DNA of 64,000 nucleotides from Ceratopteris richardii (lineage: Eukaryota > Streptophyta > Polypodiopsida > Polypodiales > Pteridaceae). The stretch spans positions 137,092,261 through 137,156,260 of the forward strand of contig CM035412.1 in the NCBI GenBank assembly GCA_020310875.1, read 5' to 3'. A program made the translations under genes and the position numbers. Below, piece after piece: positions 12,737-23,335 of the stretch (positions are counted from its first letter, which is position 1; every line of letters starts with the position of its first letter). Below the pieces are notes generated by a model. It made no database searches and had not been told where the DNA came from. It saw only the letters and a program-made list of their open reading frames with translations.

Positions 12737-13060
12737 ATACACATATACAAGAATACATATACACATGCACATACATATACACATGCACATACACATGCAC
12801 ATACACATACACGTACACATACACATACACATACACATAAGCATACACATAGACATACACATATGCATACACATATGCATACACATAGCCATACGCATAT
12901 GCATACGCATATGCATACGCATACGCATACGCATACGCATACGCATCCGCATACGCATCCGGGATTCGCATACGCATTCGCATACGCATTTGCATACGCA
13001 TATGCATACGCATACGCATGCCCATACCCATGCCCATACCCATACCCATGCCCATACCTT

Positions 13061-13092
<32 letters not shown>

Positions 13093-13208
13093 TGCATATG
13101 CATATGCATATGCATATGCATATGTATATGCATATGCATACCCATGCCCCTACCCATACCCATACCCACATACCCATACCCATGTCCATACTCATACCCA
13201 TACCCATT

Positions 13209-13246
<38 letters not shown>

Positions 13247-13297
13247 TATACCCATACACCCATACCCATACACATACGCATACGCATATGCATACGC

Positions 13298-13334
<37 letters not shown>

Positions 13335-13338
13335 TAAA
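12737..13338. repeat. Mutating (NNCATA) hexamer array
   Basis: About 600 bp of head-to-tail hexamers. The first two bases change in blocks along the array: ACACAT units first, then ATGCAT and ACGCAT, a central ACCCAT block, ATGCAT again, more ACCCAT, and finally ACACAT. Frames on both strands stay open only because of the repeat. Confidence 0.95.
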
Positions 13339-13554
13339 AAAAATCATGATGGTTCAATTTCTAGGTACAAAGCATGGCTTGTGGCAAAGGGATTTGTTGA
13401 ATCCTATGGGGTTGACTATGAAGAAACATTAAGCTTTGTTGCAATTGTAGTTAGGGGAATCATTGGGATTTCCACGTCCAAGAGGTGGCCAATGTTGAGA
13501 TATCAAGCTCAACATGTGATGATCAAGGATCAAATGTATCACTTTTTATTTCTC
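13339..13554 (+). pseudogene. Copia RT scrap
   Basis: About 40 codons read HDGSISRYKAWLVAKGF then YGVDYEETLSFVA, the conserved RT block usually reading KARLVAKGF..GVDYEETFSPVA. It is cut on the left by the hexamer array and loses similarity by about 13460. Confidence 0.75.
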
Positions 13555-13860
13555 TGACATGTATAGTAGTTACATTGATATATGTCAGGGATACTTTATT
13601 GAGCTTTACTAGATTTATCTATCGAGAGTGATGGCACATTTGTTTCTTGCCACCGCACTCATTCCCGGACATTATGTTTTTCCTTATGTATTATTCTTTA
13701 TATATAATTGTACTAGTTGTATTGTATTAGGTCATTCTTGTATATTCTCTTTATGTGATAGAAAAAGGAGATCATTCTTCATTGCCTCAATATGTGTATG
13801 CCCCTCTCTTTGTATGTGAGAGTGTGTGAGAGCTCTCTTGCTTATCTCCTTTCTCTTGAC
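13555..13860 (+). repeat. 5' LTR and primer site of a plus-strand copia element
   Basis: The block from about TGACATGTATAG to CTCTTGACA at about 13860 is followed at once by CGGTATCAGAGG (about 13861-13872), a one-base variant of the initiator-Met primer site. Copia gag begins 450 bp downstream. The LTR start is inferred, because no partner LTR is in the window. Confidence 0.6.
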
Positions 13861-14279
13861 ACGGTATCAGAGGTAGTGTGGTTGTAGAGAGCTCATGGAG
13901 AAGGCTAACAGTGAAGAGTACGTGAGAAGGCATGGAGAATGTGCACTTCACAAATGATCTCAGATTGCTAGGAAATTTAGTGTGAAGGTAGAAGGAATCA
14001 ATACTTTCTAGAGTTATTCCTTTAAGGTCACTTGTTTTGCTTAGATTTTAGTTTTGAAGCCATCTCGACCTTTGTTTCTTGCTTGCAAGGTAAAGCCCAT
14101 GGAAAACCAATACAGTTTGTAAATCTGTAACTTGTGTTCTGTTCACACCTCTCAAATATTCAAGATCTAGAATTTCAAGTGAATCCGTGTACTATTGATA
14201 CTAAAAAAATGTGCTTTTCGAGGTCGAATTTTATAGTCAATGTGACAGGGTTCAAGCAGTACTAGTTCTAGTGTTTTTG

Positions 14280-15900
14280 CAATATTGTGAATTGGTGAAA
14301 AAATGGCAAATGTTGATGGAATGAGTTAACTTATGAGCAATAAGTTGGACAAGAACAACTTTCCTGCTTGGAGATTTATAATGATGACTCTCTTGATGGG
14401 AAAATGCTACTAGGAGTACATCAAAGGAGAGAATAAAAACGATATGTAGTTACTAAGAGGAATCAAACTCTGGACCATTTAAGAGCATATGAAGACTTGA
14501 ATCAATGAGCATGGAAGGTGATTGGTTGTCTTTTAGGATATAGGATAGCATGATTGGGCACATAAGGGATGCCAAAATTCCAAAAGAGGCTTGTAACAAT
14601 TTGGTCACATTGTATGAGATAAATACAAAGGCAAAAAAATTGCAAATCAACTCTAGAGAAAAAGAGCATGTTGGTAAGTGACTACACCCTAAAAATCAAA
14701 AGCATATGTGAGTCGCTTGCATCTATTCGCATCAATGTAGATGATGATGATAAGGTGGAAGTGTGCCTTCCTAGTTTAGGAATTTCATATAAGCATTTCA
14801 AAACTTCAATTCAGACTAGGGAAAATATTCCAAATTTTGACGATTTTGTGTCCTTGTTGATAATTGAAGAAAGGAACCTTGGTGGATACTCGAAATCCCA
14901 AGGAAAATTTTGTTCTGAGCAGGCATTCTACTGTTGCAGAAGAAGAGGCCTAGGAAGAGGCTTCGAAAGTGGAGGAGCAAATAATAACCAGGACTAAGGT
15001 CAATAACAAAATCATGGAGGAGATAGAGGACAATTTCAAGGCACAGAAGTGAAAGAGGCCACACAAATTCCAATGAAATGATTCAAGTAATGACAATAAG
15101 GGATGTTGGAATTGTGGTAAATGTGGTCACTTTGAACGTGATTGCAGGTTAAAGAATCAAAATAACAGAAAGCAACAAAACAATTATGCATCAACAAGTG
15201 CAGATGATTCAGAGAAGCTATTCACGATCCAACATCACATGATGAATACAATGTCTGCTCATATTTCAAAATCGAATGGTAATGTCTAGTATGTTTATTC
15301 ATGTGCCTCAAAACACATGACCAGCCATGCAAAATGGTTTAGTAGGATGTAGAAATTGTCTATTCTTGGATTTGTTAAAACAAGCGATGACATGTCACAT
15401 CCTATCGAGCATATAGGAAACATAGCACTATCTATGGAGGATGGGAAGGTAAAACATCTTGCTGATGTATTGCATGTCCCCAATATAATAAAGAATCTAG
15501 TTTTGGTTGGACAGATGTTTGACCAAGGATTACAAGTCAGCTTCAATGTTGATGGTTTATATGTAGAAGAGTACAAACAAAATGAAAGATTGGTTGCCAA
15601 AGGGAAAAAAGTTGGTAGGATGTTCACCTGAATGTGAAAATTCTTGAAATAAAGGTATCCATGTTTGCAAAAGATGGAGGTGTTATTATGGATATAGAGA
15701 TTTGGCACAAGGAAGTCAGACATGCAAATTTGTAGAGGCTAAACTTGATGCAGCCAAAGGAGCTTGTAAATGGAATACCAAATTTCAATGTTGCAGATAT
15801 ATAGAAGATATGTGAAGCATGTCAATATCGTAAACAGTCAATGGCATCATCTCCACACTACATATAATCAGTTACCTAATAGAAGCCAACTAGGCTTATC
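14280..15900 (+). pseudogene. Copia gag-protease-pre-integrase remnant
   Basis: Plus-strand blocks in order. Near 14330 is the gag opening LMSNKLDKNNFPAWRFIMM. A gag helical region at 14668-14900 includes VSDYTLKIKSICESLASI. The zinc knuckle CWNCGKCGHFERDC lies near 15110. The protease region follows at about 15290 with YVYSCASKHMTSH, where the catalytic DSGA is changed to SCAS. The GKVKHLADVLHVPNIIKNLV segment at 15440-15510 is typical of the protease C-terminus. Stops and frameshifts are spread through it. Integrase and RT of this copy are absent; similarity stops at about 15900. Confidence 0.85.
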
Positions 15901-16200
15901 GAGCACCTATGAACAACTATCATACATCTCCTATGGCGAAGCTGGGTAAGTCTTCCACTTGCATCATTGAAGAGATCCTGACATCTGGGTGTCTCCCAGT
16001 TAAGAAAACCTCACCGCAACTCTCTTTATCAAACATATAAGGCTTTATGCAAAAACATAACTACTATATCAATGACCACATGGACATACATAAGCGGTAT
16101 CCATAGAAACGTACATGGTGTGTATGTGTTCAATATATGCAATAAAATGACACTAGAAGGCTGAATGCACAGCTCAAAAACTAGCCAATAACACCTGCAA
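15900..16200. other. Unrecognised sequence
   Basis: No protein or RNA similarity that I can recognise. It separates the copia remnant from the ORF and 5S-like segment that follow. Confidence 0.4.
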
Positions 16201-16560
16201 GTGTCTGTCAACTCTGATGTTTTAGGCTCAAAAACCTGCATAAATTTGCAGTGGCTGCTCCCACCAAAACTGAAGACCTTTCGAGAAACCTATAGTTTTA
16301 CGAGTGTGGTTGAAAACACAGCCTTAAAGGTTGATATTTATTGGCGGAGAAGTGCAAAGGACACTCCTCTGATGTTCTTGGACCTGTATGAAGAGAACTA
16401 TGTGCGAAAGTACTCCAAACTAGCTCCAAAAGACATCCCAAAAATGCTTCAAAAACAGGCTTTGAAAGCAAAGAATGAAGTTTTGAGGGACCAAAACATG
16501 TTCAAGTTAATGTTAGACTTAGTCTTTCCCTTCTTCAGACACCACAAGAGTGAAGCTTAG
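16201..16560 (+). other. Open frame of 119 codons, unknown
   Basis: A Lys/Leu-rich frame that I do not recognise, with AT content lower than its surroundings and a plausible amphipathic middle (YEENYVRKYSKLAPKDIPKM). It ends just before the 5S-like sequence. It could be a captured host gene fragment, since it lacks hallmark retroelement motifs, or chance. Confidence 0.25.
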
Positions 16561-16577
16561 TGGCAAGAGATTTTCAC

Positions 16578-16640
16578 AATTAAGCGAGCTCTAGGGGAAC
16601 GGTACTGGGATGGGTGACCTCCCAAGAAGTATCGGGAACC
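16578..16640 (+). ncRNA. 5S rRNA-derived sequence (partial)
   Basis: AATTAAGCGAGCTCTAGGGG followed by GGTACTGGGATGGGTGACCT and CCAAGAAGT aligns with the plant 5S rRNA internal promoter: box A (AGTTAAGCGTGCT..), intermediate element, and box C (GGATGGGTGACCTCCTGGGAAGT). The 5' third of 5S is missing and the 3' end is altered, so it is a fragment and not a functional 5S gene. Cassandra-type small LTR elements are known to carry such a domain. Here it lies about 190 bp inside a copia primer site and in the opposite orientation to that LTR. Confidence 0.75.
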
Positions 16641-16768
16641 TCTATCTTCCTTAATCGTTGAGGTCCTACCTCACGCACAACCAACGGTGACTTAAGTGAC
16701 TCAGATGAGAAGGTATGCCAAGGTCTATGCCTTGGTCGCCACCGTAGTCGTAAGCCTTGGAGAAAGCC

Positions 16769-16785
16769 GGGGGGGGGGGGGGGGG
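16769..16785 (+). repeat. G17 homopolymer
   Basis: Seventeen consecutive G residues, followed by TGCTCGCTTCGCTCGCA, a GCTCGC/GCGAGC-type imperfect hairpin. Likely a length-variable tract. Confidence 0.9.
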
Positions 16786-16829
16786 TGCTCGCTTCGCTCG
16801 CACAAAAGGAACAAAGATTTTGCATCAAA

Positions 16830-16843
16830 CTGCTCTAATACCA
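16830..16843 (-). promoter_or_regulatory. Initiator-Met-type primer binding site (family B LTR)
   Basis: The minus strand reads TGGTATTAGAGCAG one base after the LTR end at 16845, a one-base variant of the copia primer site TGGTATCAGAGC. It fixes this LTR as a 5' LTR of a minus-strand element whose body would run to lower coordinates. Confidence 0.85.
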
Positions 16844-17103
16844 GTGAAGTGTTTCGATGGAGATGCACCGCAGTGCGCTCTCTTTCTCGAGAGCTCTATG
16901 ATGATATCCTTGGAGTAAAAACTGAGCTCCTAGGGCCGCGCATGGTACTTCACACAGAGGCTGCAGAATATGCAGAAAAACATAGTACACAGGGAGCACG
17001 AACACAGACTTCTTAGGTGTTGCAAATGCAATCGAACTTATGGTCTGTGATTGACCAAGCCACTATATGTTTTATTAAAGAACATATACAAAGAAGTGTC
17101 CAG

Positions 17104-18990
17104 TGTCGGAAAGGTATAGACACTCAGTTGGTGGATCAAGTCAATTGCCAAATCTAATAGTGCACGCCAGGTGCTTGGAGCAAGCTCAGGTGTTTTATGC
17201 AAATGGAAAGAAAAGATTATTAATTACTTGTTTTTATGTAGGAGCTAATAGATATCTAAGATCAATTTATGTGAAATGCTTATCTAGATGTTAATGAACT
17301 AATCTAAATCATGTCCATAAGGTTGTGCAACAAGAAATCTAGATAAACAATATTCATAAGATGGTGACACTAGAGATTCACGAGTAATACGGTCTTTGAT
17401 AAATTTCTCTACTTCTACTTCTTTATTAGCCTCATTCTCTTTAGGTTGATTGGTAGCATTATCAACAGGTGGTGGTAATAAAGAATCTAAAATGAATGAA
17501 GTAGAAATTGTATTTTCATTCACAGATTCACTATGCACAAACTCATTCCTAGACTCAGTATTTCTAGACTCATGCAAAGGTTTAGTAGACATTTGAAATT
17601 TAGAATAATGAAAATTATCAATTGATTAATGAATCATTAGAAATTGTATTTCTAATCATGTTAAAGCCTTTCTGAGTGATAAATTTGCTAATTTGATGCG
17701 GAGCTATAATAAACCTTATATAAATATTCTGATGCAAATGGCTAATAGAAAAGTAAGCTTAAAATTGGATTTAGAAAAGGTGGATGAAGCAATGAATAAG
17801 AAGCTCCAATCTCCGGTCTTGTAAATGCTTGTCATGCTTCATCAATATTTGTCAATTTTTATCAATGCTCACTGCAAGAGAAACATTCAGTACTCTTCGT
17901 ATTCTTCAATGCTGCAAAAATTCATTCAATAGTCTTCGTATTTTTCAATGCTACAAGAAATCATTCGATACTCTTCGTATTCTTCAATGCTATAAGAAAT
18001 CATTCGATACTCTTCGTATTCTTCAATGCTGCAAGAAATCATTCGATACTCTTCGTATTCTTCAATGCTGCAAGAAATCATTCGATACTCTTCGTATTCT
18101 TCAATGCTGCAAGAAATCATTAGGAAAAAATAGCACACAACACACACATCTATATAGTCTCATGTGCACACACACTTAACGCACACCTCCTTTAGCACAC
18201 ACACACATACACCACTCTTTTTAACCTACTTAGTGTACATACCACACTTTTAATTTCCACTTTAATCACTTCAAATGCATAACTTATCCACTCCTCACTT
18301 TTGATCTACATTCACTCACACCATACTTTTAAATTTACTTTAATTACACAACTCCTATGCACCATTCTTTTAAAAACACGCACATATACCACTCATTATT
18401 TATTTCTTTTTTTTTCATTTTATTATATTTCTTTTGTTTTTTATTTTAATAATTCTTTAATATATTTAATTTAAGTTCACATTAAGGTACAATTTAGTTA
18501 AATACCTTAATAATTACATACACACACACTTTTAAGATAGCTAATTAAAGCATATTATAAGATAAATTAACTAATGTATAAAATATAATCATATATTTGT
18601 TAATTCCAATGTTCACATACATCATTTGAATGTTAATAATCACACATATACAAACCTACACACATATATATACATTGATACCCTTCATACACTCCCATAT
18701 GTTTAGCTAAACTCATAGGTATACCCCCATATACAAATGGGTACAATCACACATCTAAATGGACATTTGGGGTAAACCCTAATAACATGTATGGATATAG
18801 GTGGTCACATATAATCATGTATTCATGCACTTCCATTATATCTTCATTAATTTGTACCTGCATGCACTTATAGAGAGATTAGTTTAAATCAAAGAAATTT
18901 ATCAAAATGTTTGAGAGAGTTTTAGAGATAACCAATCAAAATATTTTTATTTTTCTGAATGTCAATTTGAAGGTGGAAATCTTTTTGACA
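17104..18990. mobile_element. 1.9-kb insertion of unknown class inside an LTR
   Basis: Flanked by the direct repeat CCAGTGTC (17100-17107 and 18991-18998). If the duplication is CCAG only, the insert starts TGTC and ends GACA, as an LTR-type element would. If all eight bases are the duplication, an 8-bp target site results. No long terminal inverted repeats are visible. The interior holds a 97-codon minus-strand frame (17299-17592) of unknown nature, a frame at about 17610-17820 on the plus strand that resembles nothing I know, a 39-bp tandem array, and AT-rich DNA from 18200 onward. Confidence 0.6.
17887..18120. repeat. 39-bp tandem array, about six copies
   Basis: The unit ends in TCTTCAATGCTGCAAGAAAT. 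The last four copies are nearly identical and the first two are diverged. The unit is a multiple of three, so both strands remain open (FDTLRILQCCKKS on plus, EEYEEYRMISCSI on minus). Confidence 0.95.
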
Positions 18991-19042
18991 CCAGTGTCCA
19001 TTTGGCCTTTCACATGGACACTAACAATAACATAAAAGAGAT

Positions 19043-19347
19043 TGTTGGGTGTGTGTGAGAGTGACAAAGCATGACAAAAGTACACATAAGAGTAAAGAAG
19101 GAGATCGATGCACCAAGAAACAATATGGAAAGAAGATCTCTCTATAGATAGACAATCAGTGATATGAGCATGAGAGTACTGAGAGCTATATGTGAGTCCC
19201 TAAGTACTATATACCACCACATATGAGTATAGAATGTATATGTGGTTACATGGGGAAAACACATCTAGCCACCACGAGAGAAAAAAGTGCCCATGTATAG
19301 AAAAGTAGTTCACATCAAAGCTAGTTGAGGGACACATAAGTGTAGCA
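19043..19347 (-). repeat. Family C copia 3' LTR
   Basis: TGTTGGGTGTGTG at 19043 to GTGTAGCA at 19347. Very similar to the LTRs at 37463-37768 and 44785-45054. The purine-rich tract on the minus strand just upstream (complement of AACCCGCCTTGAG) is the polypurine tract of the same family. Confidence 0.85.
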
Positions 19348-19389
19348 AACCCGCCTTGAGTGAATGATGTGAACACATACACTGAGTGA

Positions 19390-20268
19390 CAAATCAGCCT
19401 CCATAAGGTAAAAATCCTAAGATTTGTGAAAAGCTTCAAATTTTTCCCATGAAAGAGCTTCAATGCATGCGTCTGGCACATTATCTTTTGTAGTCACATA
19501 TACCAAATCAATATCTCCAACATGAAGGCACTCTCTAACATTATGATAATAAATATGTATAGATGCATCAATCTCCATGCATAGATCCATCAATAGGCAT
19601 CTTAAGCATATACACTTCACTATAGTTGTGAATACTGCCTCGTACTCAACTTCACAACTTGATGTGCCCATAGTAGGTTGCTTCTTACTCAACCAAGATA
19701 TGCATGATCCTCAAAGGATGGAATTACCACTAGCAGACACTCATGTGTCATATAAACCATCCCAATTAATATCTATAAAATCATGCAAGCATGGTTGAGC
19801 ATCTCTACCATATAAGAGACCCAAAATCAAAGTGCCTTTGATATATCTAAACACACATTTTACCTCTTGTCAATGCTTAGTGCCAAGGCTATGCATAAAT
19901 GGAAAGAACTGGGAAATTGCATATTGTATGTCTGACCTTGTGTTACATATATATATAAAACATCTCACATCTTGCTAGATAAAACAATCCAAGTAGTTGA
20001 GTACCGTCTAAGTAGAAAAAGATGGGCTTAACTCCTTGCTAATGCTTGACACTTAGGCAATTCATAAACTTGCTCATTTGAGACACAACAAACTCAAATC
20101 AGGCTAAGGTATGCATAAGCAATCAAGCATCCAAAAACTTCTTGATAGAAAAAACTATCAAATGCATCTCCAATATCATGAAGACTCAGTTGTAAACATA
20201 TTTCCATGGGACTGGCAATAGATTTGTAGTTTTCAAGGCCAAGATGGTGCAATAATGTTGATATATTT
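19390..20268 (-). pseudogene. Copia RT-RNase H remnant, chimeric C/A
   Basis: On the minus strand 19692-19417 reads the RNase H end (KKQPTMGTSSCEVEYEAVF.., VGDIDLVYVTTKDNVPD). It matches family C at 38160-37850 up to about 19970. From about 19975 to 20268 it matches instead the family A minus copy at 30100-30400. The copy ends at 20256-20268, where the TGTTGATATATTT of the RT gene coincides with the start of the family A LTR on the other strand. Confidence 0.7.
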
Positions 20269-20477
20269 AGGTAGTGATGTGTGTGAACACTCTAGGACCT
20301 CCGAGGCACTCTTTTCCCTCTTTAGGAGGTTTTTCCCCCCCGGCTTGTATATACGCCAATTACCCTAATGGGCTACTTATTGTACATTCTAGTGGTAAAT
20401 ACATTCAGTATTGTGCTTCAAGCTTCTTCTTCTTCCTTGTGTTGTTCACGTGCTTCTATAGGATTCAAACTCCAACA
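20256..20477 (+). repeat. Family A copia 5' LTR
   Basis: Begins TGTTGATATATTTAGG and ends ACTCCAACA, about 222 bp. It is similar to the LTRs at 29296-29522 and 35566-35777. Its 3' end is confirmed by the primer site that follows. Confidence 0.85.
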
Positions 20478-20479
20478 AT

Positions 20480-20491
20480 TGGTATCAGATC
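20480..20491 (+). promoter_or_regulatory. Initiator-Met primer binding site (family A)
   Basis: TGGTATCAGATC, two bases after the LTR. Ten of twelve bases match the standard copia site TGGTATCAGAGC. Confidence 0.85.
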
Positions 20492-20729
20492 AGGTCGCTG
20501 CTTCATCTAGGGCATCGTCGACACCCCTCCGATCACAATCTCCAAATGCACTATCATAGTGCCAATGTAGGCAATTTCATCTTTTTGTGCCAAAGATATA
20601 TACAGGTTTTGGCTCGCCAATATAAGCATCTTGAAGTCTGCTATAGGTTTAGCAAAACTTCACAAGATAGTTCTGTTCAACTTTTTGAGATACAATAATT
20701 TTTTCTGCATCACGATATTTTAGTCAGTG

Positions 20730-23335
20730 GCCATGGCTGAAAGCAGTGATGTATTCTGTATGTTGAGGATAAGTTGGACGGTACCAATTACAGATTATGG
20801 GCTAATATGATGTGTCATGTATTGGTTGCAAAGGGATTATGGAACATTGTGTAGGGTGTTGAAAAATGTCCTATTACACCTGCAAATACAATTGTTGAAG
20901 GTGATGCAGATGACATTGAAGGTGGCGTTATTCTTCATGTTCCTCTTTATGTTGTGGATCTTTTTGCACCTACTATAGATCAAATCCGTTGGGATGGTAG
21001 AGATGCTCAAGCTTATGCATTAATAGCCTTGTCTATCAAATGTGCCATTATTCCTCACATTCGCTCTTGTAGGATAGCTAAGGTTGCTTGGGATACACTT
21101 ACCACTTTACACCAAGCAAGGAATGAGGGTCATGTTGCTTACCTCTGTGAAATGAAGGAGATTCCATGGATAGTTTTCTGACAAAGATCAAAGATTTGAA
21201 AGAACAATTGGTTTCTACTAATGAAGTCTCTCCTTATAGTTCACTTGTGTAGACCGTTTTGAATGGCCTTCCTGATTCATATCAGAGTTTTGCTTCTACT
21301 CTTTGTTTGATGATGAAAGGCAATCCAAATTTCTTAACATTTGAGGAGTTAATCTCTGTTCTATTGCAAGAAGATTAGTCTAAGAAGAACAGGTCCATTA
21401 TGCAACTTGGAGATCAAGCTTTCCTGGCTAATCAGAAGGGCAAAGGTAAATGGAGCTCCTCTACAAGTAAGAAAAAATTTGCTAATTCTGCACAATCAAA
21501 TAAGGATGACAGAGATGAGAAGAAAACAGAAAAGTAGAAATTGTTTTGAAAATACTATAAAGGAAATGATCATGTCATAAAGATTTATCCAAAACTAGCT
21601 GCTAAAGAGGCAAGGAAGAAAGAGGCCTCTACACCCAAAATAGTTGCAGAGGTTGTTGCAGAGGCCTCTACACCCAAAATAGAGTCTGCTAATCTTGTGC
21701 AGAATGAAGAGTGGGCAATTACTACTGTTTGTAGTTATGACCCATCTTCTTATAAATAGTGTATGTCTATAGTAGAATTAGATGTTTGATACTTTGATAG
21801 TGGGGCAACCAAACATATTATCTTGCAGTGTAGTTTCTTCACTTCATTCAAGCTTGCCCCTACAAGGAATACTATCACATGGACGAACAACTCCTCTTAT
21901 CTTGTTATGGGAGTTGGTAAGATCATTCTGACTACTATTGATGGTAGTTCTTTTAGATTGTCAGATGCATTATTTGTGCCAAGGATCAAGAAGAATCTAT
22001 TATGAGTTTCAACTTTATCCAAATAGGTTTGGATGTGAAATTTGTTGATGATAGATGTACAGTTCATGATTTGTCAAATGATGATGTCATTATTGCTTCT
22101 GGCATTTTACGTCTTGGGTGTATAAGCTCATAGACTATGAAAAATCTTTGAATGATTTGGCATGTGCATTACATGATTCTCAGGCTTTGGCATGCATGCT
22201 TTGGTCATCTAAATTTTGCTAGTTTGCTATGCCTACAAAAATTTGAAATGGTGTCCTCTCTCCCCAAACTTGAGGCACCTTTTAAACATCTATGTGAAGC
22301 TTTGGCATGCATGCTTTGGTCATCTAAATTTTGCTAGTTTGCTATGCCTACAAAAATTTGAAATGGTGTCCTCTCTCCCCAAACTTGAGGCACCTTTTAA
22401 ACATCTCTGTGAAGGATGTATTTTAGGCATGTGCATTGCATGTAAAGCTTTGGCATGTGCATTACATGTAAAGCTTTACATGTGCATTACATGTAAAGCT
22501 TTGGCATGCATGCTTTGGTCATCTAAATTTTGCTAGTTTGCTATGCCTACAAAAATTTGAAATGGTGTCCTCTCTCCCCAAACTTGAGGCACCTTTTAAA
22601 CATCTCTGTGAAGGATGTATTTTAGGCAAAATGAAGAATTTTTCATTCCCAAAAGATGGTTCAGTCCGAGCTACTCACAAATTGCAGCTTGTTCACAGTG
22701 ATGTTTGTGGTCATATGCAAACACCCTCTATTGGAAACTATCTTTACTTCGTGATTTTCATTGATGATTTTTCTAGGCATGCACAGGTATATCCATTGAA
22801 GGCAAAGTCCGAAGTGTTTATGTGCTTCAAACAATTTTTGGTTTTGGCTAAAAAAACTGTCAACATGTAAAATGGGCACCGTCCGTTTTGATGGGGGGGA
22901 ATACATGTCTTCTAATTTTAATGCATTTTTGGCTAAATGTGGGATAAAACATGAGTCTATAGTACCATATACACCTCAACAAAATGGAGTTGTTGAAAGG
23001 TAGAATAGGTCACTCATGGAGATGGTGAGGTGTATGGTCAAGATTCAAGCTTTACCACATGGTTTTTAGCTTGAGGTTGTTATGTGTACAACATATGTAC
23101 TTAAGAGGTGTCCCACTAAAGCATTGTAGTCTATCACTCCATATGAGGCTTGGCATGGCCATAAGCCATCTGTTGCTCACCTCCGTGTTTTTGGTTGCCT
23201 GGCATATGTATTAGTGCCTAAACAACAACATAGGAAATTGGATGATAAAGCAATCAAATGTATTTTTGTTGGGCACAGTTTTGAAAGAAAAGGCTATCGT
23301 CTATATCATCCATAGGCTAAACACATTTTGGTTAG
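20730..23335 (+). pseudogene. Family A copia gag-protease-integrase remnant
   Basis: Gag begins near 20733 (MAESSDVF, then a shifted EDKLDGTNYRLWANMM). A UBN2-type domain lies at 20950-21180 and a degenerate knuckle region near 21545. Protease YFDSGATKHI at about 21790 keeps the catalytic DSG. GAG-pre-integrase follows from about 22160 with a local triplication. The integrase core starts near 22680 (LVHSDVCGHMQTPSIGNYLY, FIDDFSRHAQVYPLKAKSE), and the INT C-terminal block (VAHLRVFGCLAYV.. and FVGHSF) runs to about 23330. Stops and frameshifts are numerous. The copy stops at about 23335, where family B sequence begins. Confidence 0.85.
22184..22630 (+). repeat. Triplicated GAG-pre-integrase segment
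   Basis: The block GCTTTGGCATGCATGCTTTG plus about 100 bp occurs at 22184, 22299 and 22498. Between the second and third copies are short ACATGTAAAGCTTT repeats that include a perfect 20-bp palindrome, ACATGTAAAGCTTTACATGT, at 22464-22483. The single-copy equivalent is in the related copy near 32990-33120. Confidence 0.9.

Larger units (their letters stand above)
16845..19026 (-). repeat. Family B copia 5' LTR, split by an insertion
   Basis: Two pieces, 16845-17107 and about 18991-19026, together match the family B 3' LTR at 27296-27584. On the minus strand the LTR begins TGTTAGTGTCCATGTGAAAG and ends ACTTCA. Without the interruption it would be about 290 bp, against 289 bp for the intact copy. 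The intervening 17104-18990 segment is an insertion. Confidence 0.8.

Noticed and set aside
12633..13557. Frames of about 180-210 codons on both strands
   Set aside because: All come from the hexamer array, except the last 40 plus-strand codons, which are a copia RT scrap.
16578..16640. Functional 5S rRNA gene
   Set aside because: The 5' third is missing and there is no 120-nt unit or terminator, so only a derived fragment is supported.
17887..18120. 39-bp repeats as a coding repeat protein
   Set aside because: Both strands are open because the unit length is a multiple of three. There is no protein context on either side.
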